This document shows positions 9,967 through 18,267 of a DNA stretch of 64,000 nt, piece after piece. How positions within the stretch are numbered: the stretch's first letter is position 1; every line of letters starts with the position of its first letter. The position numbers and the translations under genes were made by a program. The stretch comes from Geminicoccaceae bacterium (GTDB lineage Bacteria; Pseudomonadota; Alphaproteobacteria; Geminicoccales; Geminicoccaceae). The notes under the pieces were generated by a model, which was not told the origin of the DNA, did no database searches, and saw only the letters and a list, made by a program, of their open reading frames with translations. The stretch is from positions 360,612 through 424,611 of the forward strand of contig JACKIN010000002.1 in the NCBI GenBank assembly GCA_020638495.1, given 5' to 3'.

Positions 9967-9992
9967 AAAAGGGCGCCCGACCGGACGCCCTT
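9967..9992 (-). terminator. Rho-independent terminator of rpsU
   Basis: Read leftward, AAGGGCGTCCG pairs with CGGGCGCCCTT (one G-U) and is followed by a short T run. It lies about 35 bp past the rpsU stop, between two convergent genes. On the other strand the A/T tail is weaker, so it mainly serves rpsU. Confidence 0.6.
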
Positions 9993-10027
9993 GTCAATTC
10001 CCGAAGTGGGAGCGAGCCGCTTGCGGC

Positions 10028-10234
10028 TCACACCTCGTCGCGTTCGGCCCGCTTGCGCATCAGCTTGCGGTAGCGGCGGATCGCCTCGGCCTTCTCGCGG
10101 GCGCGGCGCTCGGACGGCTTCTCGTAATGCCGCCGCATGCGCATTTCCCGATACAGGCCCTCGCGCTGCATCTTTTTCTTCAGCGCGCGGAGCGCCTGAT
10201 CGACATTGTTGTCACGCACCTGAACTTCGACGAT
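10028..10234 (-). CDS. rpsU: 30S ribosomal protein bS21 (apparent ATC start)
   Basis: The segment VRDNNVDQALRALKKKMQRE and the basic tail are unmistakable bS21. Homologues start one to six residues before VRDNN, but here no ATG, GTG or TTG exists in frame between that point and an ATG at 10381, which would add a 49-residue Pro/Gly-rich extension unlike any bS21 I know. An ATC codon at 10234, with GGGAGA six bases upstream, gives 68 residues, the normal length. I therefore place the start at ATC, with moderate confidence. The gene is divergent from def-COQ9, the arrangement after which the COQ9-like family TIGR02396 was named. A terminator hairpin follows. Confidence 0.85.
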   Translation of the reverse strand: MVEVQVRDNNVDQALRALKKKMQREGLYREMRMRRHYEKPSERRAREKAEAIRRYRKLMRKRAERDEV

Positions 10235-10430
10235 GACCGTTCTCCCGTGCTGGCTCGCCTTGCCTCCGGTCCCGTTCGGCAGGGCGACAAAAGGGGTTCC
10301 CTCCCCAGAGGGCGGAGCCGGTGGATAACCCAGATCGGCCGGCCGGGCAAGGGGGTGCCGCAGCGCGCCGGGACAGGGCATTTCGCCCTGACACCCTTTT
10401 CGCCGGCCCCGGCACCCTTACCTATTCCGC

Positions 10431-11009
10431 ATGACGCTGCGCAAGATCGCCCTCCTCGGCCACCCCGTCCTGCTCGAGCCCGCCCGCCCGGTGGCGGACC
10501 CGGAAGATGCCGAAGTGCGGGCGCTGGTCCGTGACATGACCGAGACCCTGGCCGATTCGAGGGGGCTCGGCCTTGCCGCCCCGCAGGTCTACAATGGGCT
10601 CCGGGTGCTCCTGGCACTGGAGCCCGGCGGGGACGAGGTCGACCGCCTGGCGGAGCCGCTCGTCCTGATCAACCCGGTGCTGACGCCGCTCGACGACCGC
10701 CGAGAGGCGGCCTTCGAGGGCTGCCTCTCGATCCCGGGCCTGCGCGGCCTCGTGCCGCGCCATCACAGCGTCGGCCTCGCCGCCCTCGACGCAGAGGGGC
10801 GGCCGGTCGAGCGCGAGGCCAAGGGGCTCTTCGCCCGCATCCTGCAGCACGAGGTCGATCACCTGGACGGGGTCCTTTATCTCGATCGCCTGACGTCGCC
10901 CCGCCATCTCGCCTTCGACAGCGAGCTGGCGCGGCTGAGCGCCTATCTCGACGAACATGCGGTGGCGGGTCGGCCGCTGGCCGAATCCCGCCCGAGGAGT
11001 GATTCATGA
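10431..11009 (+). CDS. def: Peptide deformylase
   Basis: 192 residues; removes the N-terminal formyl group from nascent proteins, a metalloenzyme usually with Fe2+. All three signature motifs are intact: GLGLAAPQ (45-52), EGCLS (96-100, Cys98 metal ligand) and HEVDH (140-144, two His ligands and the catalytic Glu). Its TGA overlaps the ATG of the COQ9-family gene (ATGA), so the two form an operon. No fmt gene follows, unlike the common def-fmt pair. Length is slightly above the usual 165-185 because of a C-terminal extension after LSAYLDE. Confidence 0.93.
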   Translation: MTLRKIALLGHPVLLEPARPVADPEDAEVRALVRDMTETLADSRGLGLAAPQVYNGLRVLLALEPGGDEVDRLAEPLVLINPVLTPLDDRREAAFEGCLSIPGLRGLVPRHHSVGLAALDAEGRPVEREAKGLFARILQHEVDHLDGVLYLDRLTSPRHLAFDSELARLSAYLDEHAVAGRPLAESRPRSDS

Positions 11010-11737
11010 CCGAGCCCGCCAGAGACGAGCCGACGGGCGGCAAGCCAGCGAGCGACGCGATTGACGACGACGCCGTCGCCGGCCGGGTGGCCGAGAAGGA
11101 CGCAATCCTCGAGGCGGCGCTCGGCCATGCCGCCTTCGACGGCTGGAGCCGCCGCACGCTGCTCCAGGCGGCGAGCGAAGTCGGGATCGACAAGGCAACG
11201 GCGCGCCGCCTCTTTCCCCAAGGCGGCGACAGCCTGCTCGCCTGGCTCGACGACTGGGCCGACCGGAAGATGCTCGAGGCCGCCGAACCTGCGGGACTCG
11301 CCACCCTGCCGGTCCGCCAGCGCATCGCCACGCTGATCCGCTGCCGCCTCGAGGTGCTGGGCGAGCACAAGGAAGCGCTGCGGCGGGCCGCCGTGGCGCG
11401 CGGCACGCCCCGCAATCTCGTCGGCGGCGGTCGCGCCTTCTGGCGCACGCTGGACCGCATCTGGGAAGCCGCCGGTTTCGGGGCCAACGGCGGGAGCCGC
11501 GGTTTCAGCTACTACAGCCGAAGGACAACGCTCGGCGCGGTCCTCACCTCGACCTTCCTCTACTGGCTCGAGGACCATTCGACGGGCCATGCCGAGACCT
11601 GGGCCTTCCTCGACCGGCGGATCGAGAACGTGATGCAGTTCGGCAAGCTCACGGGCAGGCTCCAGGGCTTCCTCGACAACCTGCCGGGGGCCACTTTCCT
11701 GCGCCGGGCGCAGCGCCACCGGACGGGCACCCGGTAG
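11006..11737 (+). CDS. COQ9-family protein (rpsU-divergently transcribed type)
   Basis: 243 residues. The N-terminal half looks like a TetR-type helical fold (EKDAILEAALGHAAFDGWS, then LLQAASEVGIDKATARRLFP), and the C-terminal half has the COQ9 signature WRTLDRIWEAAG ... YYSRRTTLGAVLTST. COQ9 proteins bind lipids and assist ubiquinone biosynthesis. The gene overlaps def by ATGA and lies divergent to rpsU, matching the conserved neighbourhood that gave TIGR02396 its name. The ABC1/UbiB-family gene 1.1 kb away supports, but does not prove, a quinone-related role. Confidence 0.88.
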   Translation: MTEPARDEPTGGKPASDAIDDDAVAGRVAEKDAILEAALGHAAFDGWSRRTLLQAASEVGIDKATARRLFPQGGDSLLAWLDDWADRKMLEAAEPAGLATLPVRQRIATLIRCRLEVLGEHKEALRRAAVARGTPRNLVGGGRAFWRTLDRIWEAAGFGANGGSRGFSYYSRRTTLGAVLTSTFLYWLEDHSTGHAETWAFLDRRIENVMQFGKLTGRLQGFLDNLPGATFLRRAQRHRTGTR

Positions 11738-11744
11738 AGGCCGG

Positions 11745-12491
11745 TCAGTAGGGCAGGAGGATGTCGAGCACCTGGGCGCCGTAGCGCGGCTGCTGGACGT
11801 CGGTGATCTGGCCACGGCCGCCATAGCCGACCCTAAGCTCGGCGATCTTGTCCTGGCTGATGGTGTTCTGCGGCGTGATGTCCTCGGGCCGGACGATGCC
11901 GGCGATCGAGATCTCCCGGACCTCGAAGTTCACCCGGATCTCCTGCTTGCCGTCGATCACCATGTTGCCGTTGGGCAGGACCTGGGTGACGATCGCGGCG
12001 ATGTTGAACTCGATCGTCTCCTGGCGGTTGGTGCCGCCCTGGCCCTGGTTCGACATGTCGCTCGTGGCGCCGACCAGGGCGCTCGGATCGACAGCGCTCG
12101 GGAAGATCTTGTCGAGCTTGCTCTCGTAGCCGAAGAAGTTCGGGATGCCGAGCTGGTCGGAGTTGGCGCGGCTGCGCGTGCTCTCGCTCGAGAGCTCGGC
12201 GCGGTCGTCGATGACGACGGCCACGGTCATCAGGTCGCCGACGCGCCGGGCGCGCTGGTCGCGGAAGAAGCCGCTGGCGCCCTCGCGCCAGAGTGAGTTG
12301 GCGCCCGCACTGCGGTTCTCCTCTGGCGGCGGCATCGGCACCGAGACGGGCTGGTAGCCGGGCCGCTCGACCGGGTTCTCGACCGGCTGCAAGGGCGGCG
12401 GCTTGCCGACCTGCTCGAGCCGCTCCAGCGTGTTGCAGCCGGCGAGCCAGAGCCCGGCCAGGAGGGCGGCGCCGAGCGGGCGCATTCTCAT
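11745..12491 (-). CDS. flgH: Flagellar L-ring lipoprotein FlgH
   Basis: 248 residues from ATG 12491, which overlaps the flgA stop (ATGA). A lipoprotein signal ends in LWLAGC, with Cys19 as the lipidated residue. The mature part has the FlgH landmarks SLWREGASGFFRDQRARRVGDLMTV (split here across 66-90), TIEFNIAAIVTQVLPNGNM, and the C-terminal ILLPY. FlgH forms the outer-membrane L ring around the flagellar rod. It is the last gene of flgF-flgG-flgA-flgH; the P-ring gene flgI is not in this window. Confidence 0.95.
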   Translation of the reverse strand: MRMRPLGAALLAGLWLAGCNTLERLEQVGKPPPLQPVENPVERPGYQPVSVPMPPPEENRSAGANSLWREGASGFFRDQRARRVGDLMTVAVVIDDRAELSSESTRSRANSDQLGIPNFFGYESKLDKIFPSAVDPSALVGATSDMSNQGQGGTNRQETIEFNIAAIVTQVLPNGNMVIDGKQEIRVNFEVREISIAGIVRPEDITPQNTISQDKIAELRVGYGGRGQITDVQQPRYGAQVLDILLPY

Positions 12492-13255
12492 CGCCCGATC
12501 CCCGGCCGGCCGGCGATCTCGACCAGCTGCGAGCCGACCACGCGGGCGACGAGCTGCCGCTCGCTGTCGAGGTTGGCGACCTGGACGAAGGCGCCCCTGG
12601 CGCCGTCCTCGAGCGCGCGGCCCAGGGTCACCAGCTCGATCCCCGGTGCCCGGTAGCGCAGCTCGACCGTCTCGCCGCGCCGCACCAGCCGCGTCGGCTG
12701 GACATCGGCCTGCCGGATCGGCCGCCCGGCCGCGAGGCGCCGCCGGGCCTCGGTGCCGTCGAGCTCGTCGAGCGAGCCCAACGCATCCGCCCGGAGCAGG
12801 CGCGCCGGCACCAGCGCCGGCTCCAGCCAGGCGGGATCGAGCCGCTCGCCCGCCGCCACCGGCCGCGTCGGCACCATGACCTCGGCCATGACCTGGGCCC
12901 GGCCGCCGACGTCGAGAATCCGCTGCTCGCCGGTCTCGAGCCGCACCAGCAGGCCGCCGACGAAGCGCTCGCTGCGCAGATCGAAGCGCAGATCGACCAG
13001 CTCCAGGCTGGCGCGGCTCGCTGCCGGGTTGGTCAGCGGCAGGCTCGGTGAGGTGAAGCTCAGCTCGAAGCCGTCGCCGTGCGGCGGGAGCTCCGCCTCG
13101 ACGAGCGCCGCCAGATGCGCCTCGGTGAGCGGCTCGCCCGGCACCAGCCAGGAGGCGGCGAGGGCCGGTGCCGCCAGCCATGCGACGGCGAGCCAAGCGG
13201 CGAGCGGCCAGAGCCGCAGGGCGGGTGCGCAGATCGTGCCGGGGTGCCGGGTCAT
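12488..13255 (-). CDS. flgA: Flagellar basal body P-ring assembly chaperone FlgA
   Basis: 255 residues with a Sec signal peptide (about 1-34, cleavage near ALA-AS). The C-terminal half is the SAF domain typical of FlgA, with VMVPTRPVAAGERLD and GRPIRQADVQPTRLVRRGE. FlgA is the periplasmic chaperone for P-ring assembly. Stop and start codons overlap both neighbours (flgG upstream, flgH downstream), indicating tight coupling. Sequence similarity in the N-terminal half is low, as usual for FlgA. Confidence 0.92.
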   Translation of the reverse strand: MTRHPGTICAPALRLWPLAAWLAVAWLAAPALAASWLVPGEPLTEAHLAALVEAELPPHGDGFELSFTSPSLPLTNPAASRASLELVDLRFDLRSERFVGGLLVRLETGEQRILDVGGRAQVMAEVMVPTRPVAAGERLDPAWLEPALVPARLLRADALGSLDELDGTEARRRLAAGRPIRQADVQPTRLVRRGETVELRYRAPGIELVTLGRALEDGARGAFVQVANLDSERQLVARVVGSQLVEIAGRPGIGR

Positions 13256-14037
13256 CGCAGTTGTGTCACCGTCATCATCATCTCGTCGGAGGCCGAGATC
13301 ACCTTGGAGTTCATGTCATAGGCCCGCTGGGCGGTGATCAGGCTGGTGATCTCCTGCACCGGGTTGACGTTGGAGCTCTCGAGGAAGCCCTGCAGCACGG
13401 TGCCGTAGCCGGCCGTGCCGGGCGTGGCGAAGGCGGCACCGCCCGAGGCCTCGGTCTCGAGGAAGAGATTGTCGCCGACCGCCTCGAGCCCGGTCGGGTT
13501 GACGAAGGTGGCGAGCTCGAGCTGGCCGAGGTCCCGAAGCGCGATCTCGCCCTCGATCTTGGCGGTGACCATGCCGTCGGCATTGATCGAGACCTCGATC
13601 GTGTCGGGCGGCACGACGATGCCCGGGCTCACCGGGTAGCCGTCCGCGGTGACGATCTCGCCGTCGGGGCTGAGCTGGAAATTGCCCGAGCGGGTGTAGC
13701 CGAACTCGCCGGACGGCAGCTCGACGATGAAGTGGCCCTGGCCCTGGATCGCGATATCGAGCCGGTTCTCGGTGTTGACCAGGTTGCCCTGCTCCATCAC
13801 GCGGTAGACCGACGCGGTCTTGACGCCGAGGCCGACCTGCACGCCGGCCGGCACGATCGTGCCGTCCTGCGACGAGGCGGAGCCGCCGCGCCGCAGCGTC
13901 TGGTAGAGCAGGTCCTGGAACTCCGGCCGCGACCGCTTGAAGCCGGTCGTCGTCATGTTGGCGATGTTGTTGGAGATGACCTCGACGTTCAGCTGCTGGG
14001 CCATCATGCCGGTGGCGGCGACACTCATCGAGCGCAT
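13252..14037 (-). CDS. flgG: Flagellar distal rod protein FlgG
   Basis: 261 residues, the normal FlgG length. The N-terminal rod motif SVAATGMMAQQLNVEVISNN, NIANMTTTGFKRSRPEFQDLLYQ and the C-terminal SSNVNPVQEITSLITAQRAY heptad helix are diagnostic of the Flg rod/hook family and of FlgG in particular. The protein polymerises into the distal rod. It lies 51 bp downstream of flgF and overlaps flgA by ATGA. Confidence 0.96.
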   Translation of the reverse strand: MRSMSVAATGMMAQQLNVEVISNNIANMTTTGFKRSRPEFQDLLYQTLRRGGSASSQDGTIVPAGVQVGLGVKTASVYRVMEQGNLVNTENRLDIAIQGQGHFIVELPSGEFGYTRSGNFQLSPDGEIVTADGYPVSPGIVVPPDTIEVSINADGMVTAKIEGEIALRDLGQLELATFVNPTGLEAVGDNLFLETEASGGAAFATPGTAGYGTVLQGFLESSNVNPVQEITSLITAQRAYDMNSKVISASDEMMMTVTQLR

Positions 14038-14088
14038 GGCGGACTACTCCATGAATGCGGGGTATGGGCGCGTTCTTCGGTCATCGGC

Positions 14089-14805
14089 TCAGGCCTGGCT
14101 CGCGGCGTCGATCACCCGGCGGACCATCTCGTGATGCGTCTCGAGCAGGCGCTGCGTGTTCTGGAAGGCGCGGACGGTCTCCATCATCCGGGTCATCTCG
14201 AGCACCGGCTGGACGTTGGAGCGCTCGATCCGGCCCTGGGCGATGTCCGGCAAGGGCACCGGCTCCGGCGCCTGGTCGGTGCGCATCAGGCTGTCGCCCT
14301 CGCGCCGGAGACCCCGTTCGTCGGCGAAGCGTACCAGTCCGATCCGGCCGAGAATGCCGTCGGGAGTCGAGACCGTGCCGTCGCGCGCCACCTCGATCGG
14401 TCCGCTGCCTTGCGGCACGACCAGCGTCCCGCCGCCCTCGTCGAGCAGCGGCTGGCCGCCGCTGGTGGTGATCTCGCCGGCGGCGCCCAGGACGAAATGG
14501 CCGCCCCTCGTGTAGCGGGGACCGTTCGCCGTCTCGACCGTGAAGTAGCCCTCGCCATTGATCGCGAGATCGAGCGGGTTGCCGGTCGTCTCGATCGGCC
14601 CCGGGGCCGGATCGCGGATCAGGCCGGAATCCCGGACGAAAGCGACGCGGCCGGCCTCGCCGGCGCGCTCGAGCACATCCTCGAACAGCACCTGCTCGTT
14701 CTTGAATCCGTCGGTGTTCATGTTGGCGATATTGCCCGCCACGACCGCCATCTGGCGTTCGAGGGCGACCTGTCGGCTCAGCGCCACGTAGCTCGTATTG
14801 TCCAT
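14089..14805 (-). CDS. flgF: Flagellar proximal rod protein FlgF
   Basis: 238 residues. NTSYVALSRQVALERQMAVV, NIANMNTDGFKNEQVLFEDV and the C-terminal RSNVQPVLEMTRMMETVRAF identify a rod protein; divergence of the N-terminus from FlgG and its position upstream of flgG assign it to FlgF. It forms part of the proximal rod. First gene of the leftward operon, with a sigma-54-type promoter 40-55 bp upstream. Confidence 0.93.
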   Translation of the reverse strand: MDNTSYVALSRQVALERQMAVVAGNIANMNTDGFKNEQVLFEDVLERAGEAGRVAFVRDSGLIRDPAPGPIETTGNPLDLAINGEGYFTVETANGPRYTRGGHFVLGAAGEITTSGGQPLLDEGGGTLVVPQGSGPIEVARDGTVSTPDGILGRIGLVRFADERGLRREGDSLMRTDQAPEPVPLPDIAQGRIERSNVQPVLEMTRMMETVRAFQNTQRLLETHHEMVRRVIDAASQA

Positions 14806-14844
14806 GCGTCCCGATTCTCTGGGGCCCGGTGTCGCCGGATCTCA

Positions 14845-14860
14845 TGCACGCCCCGTGCCA
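14845..14860 (-). promoter_or_regulatory. Sigma-54 type -24/-12 promoter of flgFGAH
   Basis: Read leftward the site is TGGCACGGGGCGTGCA. It matches the sigma-54 consensus TGGCACG-N4-TTGCA at 11 of 12 defined positions with exact GG-N10-GC spacing. Initiation would fall near 14834, leaving a leader of about 30 bases before the flgF ATG at 14805. Sigma-54 control of rod genes is established in Caulobacter and other bacteria; here it is inferred. Confidence 0.65.
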
Positions 14861-15043
14861 GTCGCCCGGAGCCGGGAGTTCCGGGGCTCCCCGGCATCCG
14901 GTGGCCCGTCCCCGGCAATTTCGACCGGGCAATTCCTGCCGGGCCGGCAGCCCCGGACCGGTCGGCAGACGGCTGCGCAAGGCTTCGTTAACCAGTGCCG
15001 GCTACAAAGGCGGTCGCGACAGTTGCCGAGGACGGATTCGAGC

Positions 15044-15604
15044 ATGGCCGAAGAGACGACGGGCGAAGTCGAGGCTGAGGGAAAGCCGAGGTCGGGCAAG
15101 AAGAAGCTCCTGCTCTTCGGCGGCATCGGGTTGGTGCTGCTCCTGGGTGTCGCCGGCGGTGCGGCCTGGTTCCTCGGGCTGCTCGGCGGCGATGCGTCGG
15201 CCGACATGGCGGCGGACGAAGCCGGCGCGCATGCCACGGCCGGGGACGGTCATGGCGGCGATGGCCATGGCGGGGGCGGGCATGGCGACGAGGCGCCCGA
15301 CGTCGTCTTCGTCGACATGCCGGACGTGCTGGTCAACCTGCAGTCCGGCGGCCAGCGCATCCGCTTCCTCAAGCTCAGGGCGGCGCTCGAGGTCGGAAGC
15401 GAGGATGTGGCGACCAGGGTCGAGGCCCTGATGCCCCGCATCATGGACAGCTTCCAGCTCTATCTGCGCGCCCTCACGGTCGAGGAGGTGAGCGGTTCCG
15501 GCGGGCTGCAGCGGCTCAAGGAGGAGCTCGCCGCGCGGGTCAATTACGCGGTGCAGCCAACCCGGGTCGATGACGTGCTCGTCAAGGAGATGCTGGTCCA
15601 GTAG
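15044..15604 (+). CDS. fliL: Flagellar basal body-associated protein FliL
   Basis: 186 residues from ATG 15044; the open frame upstream is not FliL-like. A Lys-rich cytoplasmic tail precedes a single membrane helix (LLLFGGIGLVLLLGVAGGAA, about 23-42). A Gly/His-rich linker with six His in about 20 residues (GDGHGGDGHGGGGHGDE) separates it from the periplasmic FliL domain (VFVDMPDVLVNLQSGGQRIRF onward). FliL supports stator function at the motor. The His-rich linker is not a general FliL feature and could bind metal (inference). First gene of the rightward motor operon. Confidence 0.9.
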   Translation: MAEETTGEVEAEGKPRSGKKKLLLFGGIGLVLLLGVAGGAAWFLGLLGGDASADMAADEAGAHATAGDGHGGDGHGGGGHGDEAPDVVFVDMPDVLVNLQSGGQRIRFLKLRAALEVGSEDVATRVEALMPRIMDSFQLYLRALTVEEVSGSGGLQRLKEELAARVNYAVQPTRVDDVLVKEMLVQ

Positions 15605-15698
15605 CCGGGCCGGCGATGATGGAGATGGCGGGACGTGGTGAGGGGCGTCGACCGATGACGAGATCGACCGCGTGGTCGCGGCCGGAGCGGGTGAGGCG

Positions 15699-16784
15699 AT
15701 GACCGGCAGAACGGCCGCTTCGTCTGACGAGCCCGACATCCAGGTCACCGAGTGGGACGAGGACGGTGCGGACGACGCCGACGGCGCCACGCCGGCCACG
15801 GCCGCCGGCCCGGCCAGCCGGGTCCTCAATCAGGACGAGATCGACAGCCTCCTCGGCACCGGGCAGGGCAAGGACGACGACGAGCGCCAGGGCATCCTGG
15901 CGCTGATCAACTCCAACGACGTCACCTACGAGCGCCTGCCGATGCTCGAGGTGGTGTTCGACCGGCTCGAGCGCATGCTGACCACGAGCGTGCGCAACTT
16001 CACCTCGGAAAATGTCGACATCAACCTCGACAATATCACCGCCCAACGGTTCGGCGACTACCTCAATTCCGTGCCGCTACCGGCGATGATCGCCGTCTTC
16101 AAGGCGGTCGAGTGGGACAATTTCGGCCTGGTCACCGTCGACAGCCCGATGATCTACTCGATCGTCGACGTGCTGCTCGGCGGCCGTCGCGGCACGGTGC
16201 CGATGCGCATCGAGGGGCGCCCCTACACGACCATCGAGACCTCGCTGGTCGAGCGGCTGATCCGCCTCGTGCTGCAGGACCTGAGCAGCGCCTTCCAGCC
16301 GATCACCGACGTCCTGTTCCGCTTCGAGCGCATGGAGACCAACCCGCGCTTCGCCGCGATCGCCCGGCCGGGCAATGCCTGCATCGTCTTCAAGATGCGC
16401 ATCGACATGGAGGATCGGGGCGGCACGATCGAGTTCCTGGTGCCCTACGCGACCCTCGAGCCCGCCCGCGACCTGCTCCTGCAGATGTTCATGGGCGAGA
16501 AGTTCGGCCGCGACTCCATCTGGGAGAACCATCTCGCCCGCGAGATCCTGGTGACCGATGTCGAGCTCGAGGCGGTGCTCGAGGTGAAGACGGTGAGCCT
16601 CGCCTTCGTTGCCGACCTCGAGGTCGGCTCGGTCCTCAGGCTGCGCTCGCGGCCGGAGACCGATATCACGCTGCGATGCGGGCAGGTCGAGATGCTGCGC
16701 GGCAAGGTGTGCCAGCGCGGCGACACCATGTGCGTCCAGGTCGAGGAGAAGATCGAGCGGCCGAGGAGGCGCACCGATGATTGA
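15699..16784 (+). CDS. fliM: Flagellar motor switch protein FliM
   Basis: 361 residues from ATG 15699 with GGTGAGG upstream; an in-frame GTG at 15672 would add nine residues. The LNQDEIDSLLG motif for phospho-CheY binding is present but sits about 43 residues in, behind an acidic N-terminal extension (SDEPDIQVTEWDEDGADD). The middle domain contains RFGDYLNSVPLPAM and DVLLGGRRG, and the C-terminal SpoA domain ends with LRCGQVEMLRGKV. FliM forms the C ring and controls rotation direction. It overlaps the next gene by 8 bp. Confidence 0.94.
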   Translation: MTGRTAASSDEPDIQVTEWDEDGADDADGATPATAAGPASRVLNQDEIDSLLGTGQGKDDDERQGILALINSNDVTYERLPMLEVVFDRLERMLTTSVRNFTSENVDINLDNITAQRFGDYLNSVPLPAMIAVFKAVEWDNFGLVTVDSPMIYSIVDVLLGGRRGTVPMRIEGRPYTTIETSLVERLIRLVLQDLSSAFQPITDVLFRFERMETNPRFAAIARPGNACIVFKMRIDMEDRGGTIEFLVPYATLEPARDLLLQMFMGEKFGRDSIWENHLAREILVTDVELEAVLEVKTVSLAFVADLEVGSVLRLRSRPETDITLRCGQVEMLRGKVCQRGDTMCVQVEEKIERPRRRTDD

Positions 16785-17346
16785 TCTGGCCCTGCAGGTC
16801 GTGCTCGTCGTCCTGCTCCTGCTGACCATCACCTGGTGCATGATCGTCCATTTGCGCCTCCGCCGGCTGCGGACCGAGGGCGGCGAGATGCAGGCGTTCA
16901 TCGCAGCGCTCGGCGAGGCCACCACCCGGGCGGAGGCAGCCATCAGCCTGATGCGCGACACCGGCCGCGAGATCGAGCGCGCCGCCATCGAGCAGGAGCG
17001 TCGGGCGCGCGAGTGTCGCGGCGAGCTCGGCCGGCTCGTGGAGAACGCAGCACGCGTCACGCAGCGCCTGACAGCAGCCCGCGAGCAGGGTGCCGCCCGG
17101 ATGGCGGAGCTGCGCACCCGGGACGACATCACGGACGAGCCACGCCAGCGCCTGGTCGAACCGTCGCCGGACGCTTCGCCCCGGGCCGATCTGGCGCCGG
17201 CCGCTCCGGCTCCGGCTCCGGCATCGCCAGACCCGGAGCGCGCCGGACGGCCACGCCCGGCCAGGGCCAAGGGTGGCCAGCCAGAGGCCCGGCTCGATGG
17301 TCTCCTGCACGGCGAGCTCCTCGAGGCCCTGCAGGCGCTCAGATGA
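16777..17346 (+). CDS. DUF6468-like flagellar-operon membrane protein
   Basis: 189 residues. One N-terminal membrane helix (LALQVVLVVLLLLTITWCMI, 4-23), a basic stop-transfer RLRRLR, then a long helical region (EATTRAEAAISLMRDTGREIERAAIE) likely to form a coiled coil, and a Pro/Ala-rich disordered tail ending in a short helix. The layout matches DUF6468 proteins seen between fliM and motE in alphaproteobacterial flagellar operons (from memory). Overlaps with fliM (8 bp) and the MotE-like gene (4 bp) imply co-translation. Function unknown; a stator- or C-ring-associated role is inference. Confidence 0.7.
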   Translation: MIDLALQVVLVVLLLLTITWCMIVHLRLRRLRTEGGEMQAFIAALGEATTRAEAAISLMRDTGREIERAAIEQERRARECRGELGRLVENAARVTQRLTAAREQGAARMAELRTRDDITDEPRQRLVEPSPDASPRADLAPAAPAPAPASPDPERAGRPRPARAKGGQPEARLDGLLHGELLEALQALR

Positions 17347-18149
17347 TTCCCTGGCCGTCGCGGCGCATGGCGGGGGCGGCGCGGCACGTGCGGCGCCGCC
17401 TCTGGCAGTCCTGGGAATACGCCCTGGCCTGGCGGGCCGGCCCGGCGCAGATTTCCTTGCCGTTGGTGACGGCCGCGGCAGCCTGCCTCGCCCTCGTCGC
17501 CCTCTCGGTCGAGCTGGTCTCGGACCTTGGCAAGACGCGTGCGCCGCCGCCTTCCGGGCCGGCAGTCGACGCTGTGGCCGAGGAGAGCTTCCTGCGGTCG
17601 GCGTCTGTCGCTTTCGACTGGGACCTGGTCGAGCCGGCCGCGGGACCGGTCGCAACCGATCCGCCGCCCCGACCCGGCACCCCTTCCGGGGATCCCGAGA
17701 TTGCCGCACCGAACAGCCTGCCAGTCATACCGGAAGCGCCGCCGGAGCTCGCCGACGTGGCCCTCGAGCTGCAGCAGCGGCGTGAGCAGCTGCTCGAGCT
17801 GGAAGCGAGGCTCGCCATTCGCGAGGCGGCGCTGCGCGCGGCCGAGGCCGATCTCGCCGCCCAGCTCGACCGGCTCGAGGCGCTCCGTGGCGAGCTGCAG
17901 GAGCTGGTCGGCCTCGCCGATGCCGAGGAGGAGGCGCGGCAGCAGCAGCTGGTCAAGGTCTACGAGAGCATGCGTGCGAAATCCGCGGCCCAGATCTTCG
18001 ACCGGCTCGATCTCGCCGTCCTCCTGCCGGTCGCCAAGCGGATGAAGGAGGTGAAGATGGCGGCGATCCTCGCGGCCATGAACCCCGACCGGGCACGGAT
18101 CGTCACGACCGAGCTCGCCCGCGAGCAGAGCCTGCCGACCCTCCACTGA
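17343..18149 (+). CDS. MotE-family flagellar protein (MgtE N-domain fold)
   Basis: 268 residues from ATG 17343, overlapping the previous stop (ATGA). One membrane helix (about 42-62) is followed by a Pro-rich linker, a strong coiled coil (ADVALELQQRREQLLELEARLAIREAAL, split at about 135-165) and an MgtE-intracellular-N-like C-terminal domain (KVYESMRAKSAAQIFDRL ... VAKRMKEVKMAAILAAMNPD). This is the MotE layout; MotE in Rhizobium is a periplasmic chaperone for MotC. No motC is nearby, so the partner is unknown. Last gene of the fliL-fliM operon. Confidence 0.8.
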   Translation: MIPWPSRRMAGAARHVRRRLWQSWEYALAWRAGPAQISLPLVTAAAACLALVALSVELVSDLGKTRAPPPSGPAVDAVAEESFLRSASVAFDWDLVEPAAGPVATDPPPRPGTPSGDPEIAAPNSLPVIPEAPPELADVALELQQRREQLLELEARLAIREAALRAAEADLAAQLDRLEALRGELQELVGLADAEEEARQQQLVKVYESMRAKSAAQIFDRLDLAVLLPVAKRMKEVKMAAILAAMNPDRARIVTTELAREQSLPTLH

Positions 18150-18267
18150 GCTCGCCATCGAGACCGTCCGATCCAGCCTCCGCACCTCGCGCTGCCGCTA
18201 CGAGATATGCGGCCGGCCCCGAACCGCTCTAGGATGAGGGCGGACAAGGCGACGGGAGGCATGCCTG

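Noticed and set aside
8318..9997. 559-codon open frame on the - strand
   Set aside because: Antisense to the ABC1-family gene; no recognisable motifs.
10013..10028. GAGCCGC/GCGGCTC hairpin at the rpsU stop as a terminator
   Set aside because: No T run follows; the better terminator is at 9967-9992.
14902..14917. Second sigma-54 promoter, facing fliL
   Set aside because: Only GG-N10-GC plus a partial match; in DNA this GC-rich such matches are expected by chance, so it is mentioned but not annotated.
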